Of a stretch of 64,000 nt of DNA, positions 9,338-17,644 are shown one piece after another. Source of the DNA: Janthinobacterium psychrotolerans (GTDB lineage Bacteria; Pseudomonadota; Gammaproteobacteria; Burkholderiales; Burkholderiaceae_D); contig NZ_LOCQ01000062.1 of assembly GCF_001677885.1 (NCBI RefSeq), forward strand, positions 186,001 to 250,000, in the 5' to 3' direction. Below the pieces are notes generated by a model. It was not told where the DNA came from, searched no databases, and saw only the letters and a program-made list of their open reading frames with translations. Position 1 is the stretch's first letter. Each line of letters begins with the position of its first letter. A program made the translations under genes and the position numbers.

Positions 9338-10269
9338 TGCAGCTGCTCCAGGTAAGCGCTGATGGCGGCCAGGGTTGCACTGTCGAGGTCGCCTGCGGCC
9401 GGCATGCGCACACCGGGTTTGCTGGCATGCGGATCGGCAATCCAGCCGGCCATGGCGCCGCGGCTGTTGCGCAAGGTGCCGGCCCCCAGGTACAAACGGC
9501 TGCCGACATGGGTCAGATCAGGCCCCGGTTTTGCCTCGTCGGCCACGCCGCGCACCGTATGGCAGGCAACGCAGCGTTGGGCAACAAAGGCGTCGCGGCC
9601 GCGCAGGGCCAGCGCGCCGGCCGGCGTGGCGGCAGGTTGCGATTGATGATCCAGCCAGGCCTTGAATGCTTCAGGGGTTTGCACCACCACATGCAGCGCC
9701 ATGCGCGCATGCTGCTGGCCGCAGTATTCGGCGCACTGGCCCCGGTAGACGCCGGGCTGGCCGGCGCGCACCGTCATGCCGTGCAGGCGGCCCGGCAGCA
9801 TGTCGACCTTGCCGGCCAGCGCGGGCACCCAGAAGCTGTGGATCACGTCCTCGCTGGCGAGGCCCAGGTAGACGCTTTGCCCGGCCGGCAGGCGGATTTC
9901 ATTGGCCAGCACGATATCGCGCCCGCTGGCCGGATCGGTATAGCGCACCTCCCACCACCACATTTTTGCGGTGACTGCAATCTTCACCGCATGCTGCGAC
10001 GAGGGCCGCGTCAGCTGGGCGCTGCGCAAGGTGCTCCAGGCCAGTAGCGCAGTGAGCACCACCAGCGGCAACACCACGCCGCCGCCGGCCAGCCAGCGCA
10101 GCGGGCGCACCGGCGCGCCCGGCCGCCGCAGCGCCAGCGCCAGCAGGACCATCACGCCCAGCAACATGGCGCTGGCGCCGATGAACAGCAGCCACGACAG
10201 GTCGTGAATGATGGCCGCGTCTGCGCCGGCCGGATGCAGCGCGGATTGATTGAACGACGGCTGGCTCAT
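9334..10269 (-). CDS. ctaC: Cytochrome c oxidase subunit II with C-terminal cytochrome c domain
   Basis: This 311-residue protein accepts electrons and passes them to subunit I. Two N-terminal membrane helices (about 24-47 and 58-79) precede the periplasmic CuA domain with H144 (VIHSFW), C179, E181, C183, H187 and M190 in CAEYCGQQHARM. A class I cytochrome c domain follows, with heme motif CVACH at 233-237 and a likely axial methionine in GVRMPA. The fusion defines a caa3-type enzyme. A longer upstream frame runs through the next gene, but MSQPSFN at 10269 overlaps the preceding cytochrome stop by 4 nt and gives the normal N-terminus. Confidence 0.94.
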   Translation of the reverse strand: MSQPSFNQSALHPAGADAAIIHDLSWLLFIGASAMLLGVMVLLALALRRPGAPVRPLRWLAGGGVVLPLVVLTALLAWSTLRSAQLTRPSSQHAVKIAVTAKMWWWEVRYTDPASGRDIVLANEIRLPAGQSVYLGLASEDVIHSFWVPALAGKVDMLPGRLHGMTVRAGQPGVYRGQCAEYCGQQHARMALHVVVQTPEAFKAWLDHQSQPAATPAGALALRGRDAFVAQRCVACHTVRGVADEAKPGPDLTHVGSRLYLGAGTLRNSRGAMAGWIADPHASKPGVRMPAAGDLDSATLAAISAYLEQLQ

Positions 10270-10685
10270 GGCAAGCCATACAGATAGGCCGCCATGTCGC
10301 GCGCCTGCTCCGGCGCCACGCCCATGGCCGGCATCAAGGTGCCTGGCTGCATGGCTTGCGGATCGACGATCCAGCGCACGAGGGTGTCGGGCTGGTTCGG
10401 GAACTGGCCGGCGATATAGCTTTGCCGGCCCAGGTAGGCCAGGCTGGGGCCGACCTGGCTGCGCGCGGCCGGCACGCCGGGAATCTGGTGGCAGGCGCCG
10501 CACTGGAACTGCGCCAGCAGGCGCTGGCCCCGTTCGGCATTGCCGATGGCGGCGGGCGAGGCCGGTGGTGCTGGCGTGTCGGGACTGTCGCAGGCGCTGG
10601 CGAGCAGCGCGCAGCCGAGCAGCAGCAGGCGCCAGCTTGACGCCCGGAAAAGGTATGGCCGACAGAGAGAAAGAGGCTTGCGCAC
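10266..10685 (-). CDS. Monoheme cytochrome c lipoprotein
   Basis: This roughly 139-residue membrane-anchored electron carrier has a lipoprotein signal (LLLLGCALLASAC) with the lipid-accepting cysteine at residue 32 and a heme motif CGACH at 62-66. An MP motif near residue 118 gives the axial methionine. I chose GTG at 10685 because AGGA lies 7 nt upstream; the frame also extends to a TTG at 10712 with no ribosome-binding site. It is the first gene of the oxidase operon and probably delivers electrons to subunit II. Its fold is closely similar to the second domain of the divergent diheme cytochrome. Confidence 0.85.
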   Translation of the reverse strand: MRKPLSLCRPYLFRASSWRLLLLGCALLASACDSPDTPAPPASPAAIGNAERGQRLLAQFQCGACHQIPGVPAARSQVGPSLAYLGRQSYIAGQFPNQPDTLVRWIVDPQAMQPGTLMPAMGVAPEQARDMAAYLYGLP

Positions 10686-10783
10686 GATTGCATCCTGCTG
10701 AAACCTGATCAATCTTTATAATACGACAAAGACTTTGTTTCATTGTTTTCAATAGAAACCTGCTGTCGCCATGGAGCGTTTTG
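10686..10783. promoter_or_regulatory. Divergent control region between two cytochrome genes
   Basis: This AT-rich stretch separates the oxidase operon (minus strand) from the diheme cytochrome (plus strand). It contains TATAAT at 10717-10722, also readable as a -10 on the other strand, and a perfect 13-bp palindrome ACAAAG-A-CTTTGT at 10726-10738. A second imperfect dyad (GTTTCATTG / CAAT-A-GAAAC) spans 10737-10759. No convincing -35 fits the TATAAT at 17 bp, so an activator or alternative sigma factor may be needed. Confidence 0.5.
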
Positions 10784-11656
10784 ATGCCATCACGCCGCGC
10801 CACCATCGTTCGCACCGTCGCCGACACCTTGCTGGCGTGCGCCCTGGCCGGTGTGCTGGGCGGCTGGATCGTGCTCAAAAGCGGCTGGTACAACATCGGC
10901 GCCACCAGGCAGCACTGGCAACCGGTGTACACCTTGCTGGAGCAGGGCATGCACGAGTCGGTGCGCCATCATGCGCGCGAGGTGGTGGCGCCGGCCGTGC
11001 TGGCCGGCGGTGCCGCGCAAGCGCAGCTGGCGGCCGGCGCCGGGCTGTACCGCCAGCATTGCGCGCAGTGCCATGGCGCGCCCGGTGTGGCGCAGGAGGC
11101 CATCGGCAAGAGCATGCAGCCGATACCGGGGCCGCTGGTGGAGGCGGCGCGGCGCTGGCAAGCCAGCGAGCTGTACTGGATCACGCGCCACGGCATCAAG
11201 ATGAGCGGCATGCCGGCCTGGGGCCATCACCTGGACGAGGAACAACTGTGGGCGGTGGTGGCCTTTTTGCGCCAGCTGCCGGCCATCTCCACGCAGCAGT
11301 ATGCGCGGCTGGCCAGCGCCCCCGCATTGCTGAACGACACGGTGCCGGCCACGCACAAGCGCGCACCGGGCAAGGCAACCAGCATCGAACGCGGCAAGGT
11401 GGCGCTGACGCAGTTTGCCTGCCAGGCCTGCCACATGATCCCCGGTATTACGGGCTCGACCGTGCATGTGGGGCCGCCACTGGACAAGCTGGCGCAGCGC
11501 GGCTACCTGGCCGGGCGCCTGCCCAATACCGAAGCGCATCTGCAGCAATGGATACGCGATCCGCAAGCCATCAAGCCGCGCACGGCCATGCCCGACCTGG
11601 GCGTGGGCGTGGACGATGCGCGCGACATGGCCGCCTATCTGCTGAGTCTGGATTAG
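10784..11656 (+). CDS. Membrane-anchored diheme cytochrome c
   Basis: This 290-residue protein has one N-terminal membrane anchor (about 15-32) and two class I cytochrome c domains, with heme motifs CAQCH (93-97) and CQACH (213-217). The second domain (YLAG..PN, WIRDPQAIKP, ARDMAAYLLSL) closely parallels the monoheme lipoprotein encoded divergently, so the two share a recent ancestor. It likely feeds electrons to the caa3-type oxidase, perhaps from the bc1 complex or a periplasmic dehydrogenase. Start ATG 10784 has GGAG 7 nt upstream; an adjacent TTG at 10781 is less likely. Confidence 0.87.
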   Translation: MPSRRATIVRTVADTLLACALAGVLGGWIVLKSGWYNIGATRQHWQPVYTLLEQGMHESVRHHAREVVAPAVLAGGAAQAQLAAGAGLYRQHCAQCHGAPGVAQEAIGKSMQPIPGPLVEAARRWQASELYWITRHGIKMSGMPAWGHHLDEEQLWAVVAFLRQLPAISTQQYARLASAPALLNDTVPATHKRAPGKATSIERGKVALTQFACQACHMIPGITGSTVHVGPPLDKLAQRGYLAGRLPNTEAHLQQWIRDPQAIKPRTAMPDLGVGVDDARDMAAYLLSLD

Positions 11657-11668
11657 CGGGGGAGGATC

Positions 11669-12742
11669 ATGCCTGCCGGCTCTCCCCATCCCATCGAACG
11701 CAGCTTCGTGCAGCGCGTGGCCATCGTGTATGGCCTGGGCGTGCTGTTCATGCTGGCGCTGGCGGCCCTGTGGTTTGGCGCCGACGTGCTGCTGCTGATC
11801 TTTGCCTGCATTTTGTTCGCCTTGCTGCTGCATGAACTGAGCCGGCGCCTGGCCGCGCGCCTGCATTGCCGGCGCGGCATCGCCCTGGCCATCGTGGTCG
11901 TGGTATTGCTGGCGGTGATCGGTGGTGGCGGCGTCTTGACGGCGCCGCAGATCGGCGAGCAGGCGGCCAAACTGGGCACGGTGGTGCCGGAAACCATCGA
12001 GCAGTTGCGCGCCGCGGTGCAGAAAAACGCCTTGCTGCGCAGCCTGGCCACCGACCTGCCTTCGAGCGAGCAGATCCGCAAGCAGTTGCTGTCGCTGGTG
12101 CCCAATGCCGGCCTGTTCTTTTCCGGCATCCTGGGCGCCTTGGGCAATGTCATCATCATCGCCTTTGTCGGCCTGTATTTCGCGGCGCAACCGAAGGTGT
12201 ATCTCGACGGCTTCATCGCGCTGATACCGCAGGCGCGCCGGCCCCGCGCACGCGCCGTGCTGGACGAGATCGGCCATACCCTGGCGCAATGGCTGGTGGG
12301 CAAGTCGGTATCGATGGTGGTCGTCGGCTGCGCCACCGCCATCGGCCTGTCGCTGCTGGGCGTGCCGCTGGCGCTGATACTCGGCGTGATCGCCGGCCTG
12401 CTCGATTTTATACCCTACGTGGGACCGCTGATGGCCGGCGTGCCGGCCGTGCTGATCGCGTTTTCCATCAACCCCACCCTGGGCGTATCGACCATCGCGC
12501 TGTTTGCCGCGATCCAGTTGCTGGAGGGGTATCTGGTGTCGCCGCTGATCGAGGCGAAAACCGTGTCGCTGCCGCCCGCGCTGACGGTGGTCATGCAGTT
12601 GCTGTTCGGTGCGCTGTTCGGCCTGGCCGGGGTGGCGCTGGCCACACCGTTGACAGCCGTGCTCGTCATTTTGCTGATCATGCTATATGTGCAGGACGTG
12701 CTGGGCGACGACGTCAAGCAGCCTTCGCAAACCGACTCCTGA
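11669..12742 (+). CDS. AI-2E family (PerM-like) transporter
   Basis: This 357-residue inner-membrane protein has paired hydrophobic segments at the N-terminus, a soluble alpha-helical stretch (about 95-150) and a C-terminal membrane bundle containing FIPYVGPLMAGVPAV, the signature region of the AI-2E/PerM family. Characterised members include the E. coli autoinducer-2 exporter TqsA and cation/proton antiporters, so the substrate cannot be assigned. A GGAGG ribosome-binding site precedes the ATG. It follows the diheme cytochrome by 12 nt and precedes the GST gene by 12 nt, so the three may be cotranscribed. Confidence 0.85.
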   Translation: MPAGSPHPIERSFVQRVAIVYGLGVLFMLALAALWFGADVLLLIFACILFALLLHELSRRLAARLHCRRGIALAIVVVVLLAVIGGGGVLTAPQIGEQAAKLGTVVPETIEQLRAAVQKNALLRSLATDLPSSEQIRKQLLSLVPNAGLFFSGILGALGNVIIIAFVGLYFAAQPKVYLDGFIALIPQARRPRARAVLDEIGHTLAQWLVGKSVSMVVVGCATAIGLSLLGVPLALILGVIAGLLDFIPYVGPLMAGVPAVLIAFSINPTLGVSTIALFAAIQLLEGYLVSPLIEAKTVSLPPALTVVMQLLFGALFGLAGVALATPLTAVLVILLIMLYVQDVLGDDVKQPSQTDS

Positions 12743-12754
12743 AAGGCAAACCCC

Positions 12755-13495
12755 ATGAGCGCACCGTATCTGCTGTATTACTGGCCCACCATCCAGGGCC
12801 GCGGCGAATTCGTGCGCCTGGCGCTGGAAGCAGCGGGCGCCGATTACCAGGACGTGGCGCGCCTGCCCGAACGCAAGGGCAGGCAGCAGGGCATGCCGGC
12901 CATGCTGGCCTGTCTCGATGGCAATGTCACACGGCAGCCGGCGTATGCGCCGCCGGTGCTTGGCCATGGCGAGCTGCTGATCGGGCAGACGCCGAATATC
13001 CTGTTTTACCTGGGCAAGCAGCTGGGCCTGGCGCCACGCGCCGAAGCGGGCCGGCTATGGCTGAACCAGTTGCAGCTGACCATGGCCGACTGGCTGACGG
13101 AAGTGCACGACACGCATCATCCGCTGGCCATGGGCCAGTATTATGAAGACCAGGCGGCGGCTGCCGCGCTACGTGCACAGGACTTTCGTACCACGCGCCT
13201 GCCGAAATTTCTCGATTATTTTACGCAGGTGCTGGCGAACAATGGCAGCCGGGGCAATTTCCTGGTGGGCGGCAAGCTGACCTATGGCGATCTGTCGCTG
13301 TTCCAGATGATCGCCGGCTTGCGCCATGCGTTTCCGCAGGCGATGGAGCGGCTGGCGCCGCGCTGCCCGGCGCTGTCCGACCTGCACGACAGCGTGGCGG
13401 CGCGGCCCCATATTGCCCGCTACCTGAACTCCAGGCGGCGCTTGCCGTTCAGCGAAGAGGGGATCTTCCGGCATTACCCGGAACTCGATGGCTGA
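12755..13495 (+). CDS. Glutathione S-transferase family protein
   Basis: This 246-residue cytosolic protein starts with a thioredoxin-like GST N-terminal domain (LLYYWPTIQGRGEFVRLALEA), which resembles the sigma/alpha-like group with Tyr and Arg near the glutathione site, and IGQTPNILFYLGK near residue 75. An all-helical C-terminal domain contains the LTYGDLSLFQMI helix typical of GSTs. The substrate is unknown. It ends 5 nt before the convergent copper chaperone gene. Confidence 0.85.
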   Translation: MSAPYLLYYWPTIQGRGEFVRLALEAAGADYQDVARLPERKGRQQGMPAMLACLDGNVTRQPAYAPPVLGHGELLIGQTPNILFYLGKQLGLAPRAEAGRLWLNQLQLTMADWLTEVHDTHHPLAMGQYYEDQAAAAALRAQDFRTTRLPKFLDYFTQVLANNGSRGNFLVGGKLTYGDLSLFQMIAGLRHAFPQAMERLAPRCPALSDLHDSVAARPHIARYLNSRRRLPFSEEGIFRHYPELDG

Positions 13496-13500
13496 ACGTA

Positions 13501-13701
13501 TCAGGCCGCCCTGGTGACGGGGTAGCCGGCTTCGGCGATGGCCGCGCTGATCGCTTCGAGCGACTTGTCGGTGCCGACCTTGACGCTTTTTTCGTCCAGT
13601 TCGATCTGCACCTGCGCCTGCGGGTCGACCGATTGCACGGCCTTGGTGACGGCGTTGACGCAGTGGCCGCAGCTCATGTTTTCAACTTGTAACTGGTACA
13701 T
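13501..13701 (-). CDS. copZ: CopZ-like copper chaperone (single HMA domain)
   Basis: This 66-residue cytosolic protein is a single heavy-metal-associated domain with MSCGHC at residues 9-14 and the usual ferredoxin-like fold length. It should carry Cu(I) to CopA and CueR. Two in-frame ATG codons exist at 13707 and 13701; AGGAG lies only 1 nt from the first and 7 nt from the second, so 13701 is the better start. A textbook CueR-type promoter lies directly upstream. It is 7.4 kb from copA/cueR, with the oxidase cluster between. Confidence 0.93.
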   Translation of the reverse strand: MYQLQVENMSCGHCVNAVTKAVQSVDPQAQVQIELDEKSVKVGTDKSLEAISAAIAEAGYPVTRAA

Positions 13702-13731
13702 AGTCATGCTCCTGTAAGTGAGTGTGATACC

Positions 13732-13762
13732 ACTATAAGCCTTGCCGCCATGGGAAGGTCAA
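13732..13762 (-). promoter_or_regulatory. CueR-type promoter of copZ
   Basis: On the minus strand TTGACC (13757-13762) and TATAGT (13732-13737) are separated by exactly 19 bp. The spacer carries CCTTCC-N7-GCAAGG, matching the CueR operator pattern in 11 of 12 arm positions. It shares the TTGACCTTCCCAT core with the copA promoter at 3606. Confidence 0.88.
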
Positions 13763-13774
13763 GCTGTGTACACC

Positions 13775-14716
13775 TCAGGTCAGCATGTAATCGTGCGGCT
13801 GCATGGGCGCTGGCAACTGCTCGTCCTGCAGCGACTCGCGCAGGTTGATTTCGATGGCCCGGCAGATGGCCGACAGCGGCAGGTCGTTGGCGTCTTCGCC
13901 GAACGGTTCCTCGATTTCATCGCCGAGCGCGTCGAGGCCAAAGAAGGTGTAGGCGACGATGGCCACCACGAAGGGCGTCATGAAACCGATGGAGTCGACC
14001 AGGCCGAACGGCAGCAAAAAACAGTACAGATAGGCCGTGCGGTGCAGCAGCAGCGAATACGAAAACGGAATCGGCGTGCCGCGGATGCGTTCGCACGAGG
14101 CGCCGGCGCCGACCATGGCCGAGATCGAATTGTCGAGCTGTGCGGCCAGGATGGTGTCGATGCGCTGCTCGCGCACGCAGCTGGCCAGGTCGTGGCCCAT
14201 CTGCCGCATCAGGTGGTCGGACGGATTCGACGACTGGCAGGCCAGTGCCCATTCGCTAGGGCGCAGCAGCGGCTGCAGGTCGGCGCCCGGCTTGCTGTCG
14301 CGCAACTGATGGCGCAGCGCATGGCAAAAGGCGATGGTGCGGCAGACCATGCGCACGCGCACATCATCGAGCCCGAGTTTTGCGTGCGCCACCGTGTCGC
14401 CGGTGATCATGCTCTGGCACTGGCGCGAAAAATTGCGGCTGCGCAGCACCAGTTCGCCCCACAGCTTGCGCCCTTCCCAGTAGCGGTCATAGGCGGCCGT
14501 ATTGCGAAAGCCGAGAAAAATCGCCAGCGGCAGGCCGATCAGCGTAAACGGTATCGTGGTCAGCATCACCTTGTGGTCGAACAGGGTGCCATGGCACCAG
14601 GTAACCAGGGCGGCGAACAGGGTATTGACGATCAGGGTGGTGCGGATGCGCGGCAGGATCGAACCGCGCACGATCAGGAACAGCTTGAGCGCCGAAGGGC
14701 GTTCGCGCACGATCAT
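13775..14716 (-). CDS. Bestrophin-family ion channel
   Basis: This 313-residue membrane protein has the bacterial bestrophin (UPF0187) hallmarks: MIVRERPSALKLFLIVRGSILPRI at the start, LGFRNTAAYDRYWEGRKLWGEL near residue 80, and a C-terminal FGLDALGDEIEEPFG motif matching the calcium-clasp region of the family. Bacterial homologues form pentameric channels selective for monovalent ions. A longer frame begins at 14764, but the ATG at 14716 follows a GGGAG ribosome-binding site and gives the conserved N-terminus. The stop lies just downstream of the copZ promoter on the same strand. Confidence 0.88.
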   Translation of the reverse strand: MIVRERPSALKLFLIVRGSILPRIRTTLIVNTLFAALVTWCHGTLFDHKVMLTTIPFTLIGLPLAIFLGFRNTAAYDRYWEGRKLWGELVLRSRNFSRQCQSMITGDTVAHAKLGLDDVRVRMVCRTIAFCHALRHQLRDSKPGADLQPLLRPSEWALACQSSNPSDHLMRQMGHDLASCVREQRIDTILAAQLDNSISAMVGAGASCERIRGTPIPFSYSLLLHRTAYLYCFLLPFGLVDSIGFMTPFVVAIVAYTFFGLDALGDEIEEPFGEDANDLPLSAICRAIEINLRESLQDEQLPAPMQPHDYMLT

Positions 14717-15239
14717 GGCGTGCTCCCGGAGCTGGTGAAGAAGAACTGGTGCTGCGAACGACAAGCCCGCAGGGAATGCGGGCTGGAATGGATGATCATG
14801 GGTGACAGTGGTGAGGAGACGGCAGGAGTATAGGCCGCTGGCAGGCGGGCGGCCAATTCAAAAGCGCTATGGCAGTTATTCATTTTATGAATGTATATTT
14901 CAGAAATTAATAAATATCATGTTCCGGGCAATGTCGTTTAGTTAAGGTGCCCGACGCATTTAAATGCGTAAGGCGTAAAAACGTAAAAATGGCGGGCCGG
15001 AGACGCGCGCCTTGGCCCGGTGGGCCTGTGCGGGCGACTGGGGCTTTAATCCGTTGTGCAGGTTTACTGGTAGCGTAGGGGCACTAACTGAACGGCATTA
15101 CAGCATACTGGCAGTCTTGTTTTTTGGCAAATAGTTGTAGTCGCCACTATGTACGTCCCCGAACGGTCGCGTTTGCCTTGGCGGTGCATACTCGCCGTCT
15201 ACCCATGCAATCGCGGGGCGTCATGACAAAGGAAAACAG
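14717..15239. other. 523-bp intergenic region with palindromes
   Basis: I find no convincing gene here. The stretch 14875-14995 is AT-rich against its surroundings. It holds ATTCAT-TTT-ATGAAT (14878-14892) and a perfect 16-bp palindrome ACGCATTT-AAATGCGT (14954-14969), both plausible operators. The rest is the leader and promoter region of the aldehyde dehydrogenase, with AAGGAA shortly before its start codon. A small RNA cannot be excluded. Confidence 0.5.
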
Positions 15240-16607
15240 ATGAGCTATCAGACCACGAATCCGTACAGCGAACAGATCGAACAAACCTTCACGCCGCACA
15301 GCGACGCGCAAATGGAAACCATCCTGGCCCAGGCAGCCACCACCTTCGAGAGCGACTGGCGCCTGCGCAGCTTCGCCGAGCGCAAGGCAGTGGTCAAGCA
15401 AGCGGCCATGCTGCTGAAAGAGCAGCGCGATGATTTCGCCAAACTGATCACGCTGGAAATGGGCAAGCTGTTCCAGGAAGCGCAGCAGGAAGTGTCGCTG
15501 TGCGTGAAAATCCTCGACTACTATGCCGACCATGCCGAGCAGTTCCTGGCGCCGAAAAAACTCGACGTCAAGCGCGGCGAAGCGAGCGTGGAAATCGCGC
15601 CGCTGGGCGTGATCTTCTGCGTCGAACCGTGGAATTTCCCGTATTACCAGCTGGCCCGCGTGGCCGGACCGAACCTGATGGCCGGCAATACCCTGGTCGT
15701 CAAGCACGCGTCGAACGTGCCGCAATGCGCGCTGGCGTTTGAAAAACTGTTCACCGACGCTGGCGCGCCAGCCGGCGCCTATACCAACGCCTTCTTCTCC
15801 AGCGAGCAGGTGGCCACCGCCATTGCCGACGTGCGCGTGCAGGGCGTGGCGCTGACCGGCAGCGAGCGCGCCGGCGCGTCCGTTGCGGCCACGGCCGGCA
15901 AGGCCTTGAAGAAAACCACCATGGAACTGGGCGGCAGCGACGCCTTTATCGTGCTCGACGACGCCGACATGGACCTGGCCGTGAAACTGGCCGTGATCGG
16001 CCGCATGCAGAATTCGGGCCAGGTCTGCGACGGCTCGAAACGTTTTATTCTGGTCGACAGCATTGCCGACACCTTCGTCGAACGCTTCCAGGCCGAACTG
16101 GCCAAGTTGCAGGCGGGCGACCCGATGGACGCGGCCACCACCCTGGCGCCACTGTCGAGCAAGTCGGCGCTGGACCTGGCCGTCAAGCAAGTGGGCGAAG
16201 CGGTCGAAGGCGGCGCGAAAGTACTGCTGGGCGGCAAGCGCATCGAGCGCACCGGCTACTTCATGGAGCCGACCATCCTCACCGATGTGAAACCCGATAA
16301 TCCTGTTTATTACCAGGAGTTCTTCGCGCCCGTCGCCATGATCTTCCGCGTCAAGGACGAGAACGAGGCAATCACCCTGGCCAACGATTCGCCATTCGGC
16401 CTGGGCGGCACCATCATCACGGCCGACATCGCGCGCGGCAAGAAGCTGGCCAGCCAGATCGACACCGGCATGGTCTTTATCAACTCGCCAGCGGTGACCG
16501 CGCCCGACCTGCCATTTGGCGGCGTCAAGCATTCCGGCTATGGCCGCGAACTGTCTGATCTCGGCATCATGGAGTTCGTCAACCGCAAGCTGGTGCTGGT
16601 CGGCTAA
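15240..16607 (+). CDS. NAD(P)-dependent aldehyde (succinate-semialdehyde) dehydrogenase
   Basis: This 455-residue cytosolic enzyme oxidises an aldehyde to the acid. It shows the cofactor-binding PWNFPYYQLARVAGPNLMAGN stretch, LTGSERAG, the general base E229 in MELGGSDA and the nucleophile C263 in SGQVCDG. The short length and the ELGG-S-DAFIVLDDADMD segment resemble Sad/YneI-type succinate-semialdehyde dehydrogenases, but the substrate is inferred. The ATG at 15240 has AAGGAA upstream. It is monocistronic and converges on the TPM-domain gene. Confidence 0.88.
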   Translation: MSYQTTNPYSEQIEQTFTPHSDAQMETILAQAATTFESDWRLRSFAERKAVVKQAAMLLKEQRDDFAKLITLEMGKLFQEAQQEVSLCVKILDYYADHAEQFLAPKKLDVKRGEASVEIAPLGVIFCVEPWNFPYYQLARVAGPNLMAGNTLVVKHASNVPQCALAFEKLFTDAGAPAGAYTNAFFSSEQVATAIADVRVQGVALTGSERAGASVAATAGKALKKTTMELGGSDAFIVLDDADMDLAVKLAVIGRMQNSGQVCDGSKRFILVDSIADTFVERFQAELAKLQAGDPMDAATTLAPLSSKSALDLAVKQVGEAVEGGAKVLLGGKRIERTGYFMEPTILTDVKPDNPVYYQEFFAPVAMIFRVKDENEAITLANDSPFGLGGTIITADIARGKKLASQIDTGMVFINSPAVTAPDLPFGGVKHSGYGRELSDLGIMEFVNRKLVLVG

Positions 16608-16618
16608 GCCCGCACCTT

Positions 16619-16649
16619 ATCGTGGCGGGGCCGCCGGCCCTACCACGAT
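16619..16649. other. Hairpin at convergent gene ends
   Basis: ATCGTGGCGGGGCC pairs with GGCCCTACCACGAT around GCC, with two weak pairs. It lies between the dehydrogenase stop and the TPM-gene stop, overlapping the latter. It has no T-run on either side, so intrinsic termination is uncertain. Confidence 0.4.
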
Positions 16650-17644
16650 CCGGACGCGCCACCGCCACCGGAGCGTCCGCCTCCGCCTGATGTACCACTT
16701 TCTGACGAACCGCTGTCCGACGAGTCGCTATCACCGTCGCGCCTGTCATCGCGTTCGCGCTTGCGCTGCGGCCCGCCGCGCGCAAATCCCAGCGCAAACA
16801 GATACACCTTGAGCCAGGCCAGCGTGGTATGCCGCGCCTTGGGCAGGTGATACTTGCGCACATTCGCCGCCACCATCTTCCAGCGCAGCAGCAGCCACGC
16901 CAGCACCAGCACGCCGCCACCGACCCAGGCGCGCGCGTCGCCACTGGCCATCATGATCACGGCCGCCGCCACGGCGATGCTTGCCAGCAAGCCGAACACA
17001 CCGGCAAACAGCGACATGCCCAGCGCAAACAGCGCCAGCAAACCAAAGATGCCGATGACGATCCATTTTGCCGCCCCCGAGATGGACTTCTCTTCAGGCT
17101 GGGCCGCCGCCTGCGCAGGCAAGGGCTGGCCCGCGATCACCGTCAGCATGGCCTCGACGCCATCGGCCACGCCGCCCTCGATATCGCCCTGTTTGAACTT
17201 GGGCATGATCACCTCGCGCACGATGCGCGCGCTTTGCAGGTCGGTCAGCCTGTCTTCCAGGCCATAGCCGGCTTCGATGCGCATCGTTTTATCGCCAGTG
17301 GCGATCACCAGCAGCGCGCCATCGTCCTGGCCCTTGCGGCCCGGTTGCCATTGTTCGAACACGGCCACGGCATAGGCCTCGATCGAATTGCCGGCGCCGG
17401 TCGATGGCACCGTCAGCACGAACACCTGGTGCCCGGTCTGCGCCTCGAAGGCCTTGAGCCGCGCATCGATGGCCGGCCCGCGCGCGGCCAGCACGCCCGC
17501 CACATCATTGACATGCGATTGCAGCGGCGGCACCGTGATGGCGGCATGGGCGAGGCTGATGGCCATCAGGCATAGCGCGCACAGCCATGCCCACTGCCGT
17601 TTCCAGGATCGTGTCCAAGGCCGTGCCCACAGCAGCGCGCTCAT
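16640..17644 (-). CDS. TPM-domain (YgcG-type) exported membrane protein
   Basis: This 334-residue protein has a signal sequence (hydrophobic ALCLMAISLAHA, cleavage near residue 34) and a TPM domain at about 35-185: VNDVAGVLAARGPAIDARL, GHQVFVLTVPSTG, DDGALLVIATGDKTMRIEAGYGLE. Two or three membrane helices lie at about 205-265. The tail is Ser/Gly/Asp-rich (DSDSSDSGSSESGTSGGGG). TPM domains have been linked to photosystem repair and to phosphatase-like folds; function here is unknown. The frame extends upstream, but ATG 17644 overlaps the stop of the next gene by 4 nt, so the two are translationally coupled. Confidence 0.83.
   Translation of the reverse strand: MSALLWARPWTRSWKRQWAWLCALCLMAISLAHAAITVPPLQSHVNDVAGVLAARGPAIDARLKAFEAQTGHQVFVLTVPSTGAGNSIEAYAVAVFEQWQPGRKGQDDGALLVIATGDKTMRIEAGYGLEDRLTDLQSARIVREVIMPKFKQGDIEGGVADGVEAMLTVIAGQPLPAQAAAQPEEKSISGAAKWIVIGIFGLLALFALGMSLFAGVFGLLASIAVAAAVIMMASGDARAWVGGGVLVLAWLLLRWKMVAANVRKYHLPKARHTTLAWLKVYLFALGFARGGPQRKRERDDRRDGDSDSSDSGSSESGTSGGGGRSGGGGASGSW

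Noticed and set aside
9334..10950. A longer version of oxidase subunit II starting at 10950
   Set aside because: The extra 227 residues read through the cytochrome lipoprotein gene in another frame; ATG 10269 gives the normal N-terminus and a 4-nt overlap.
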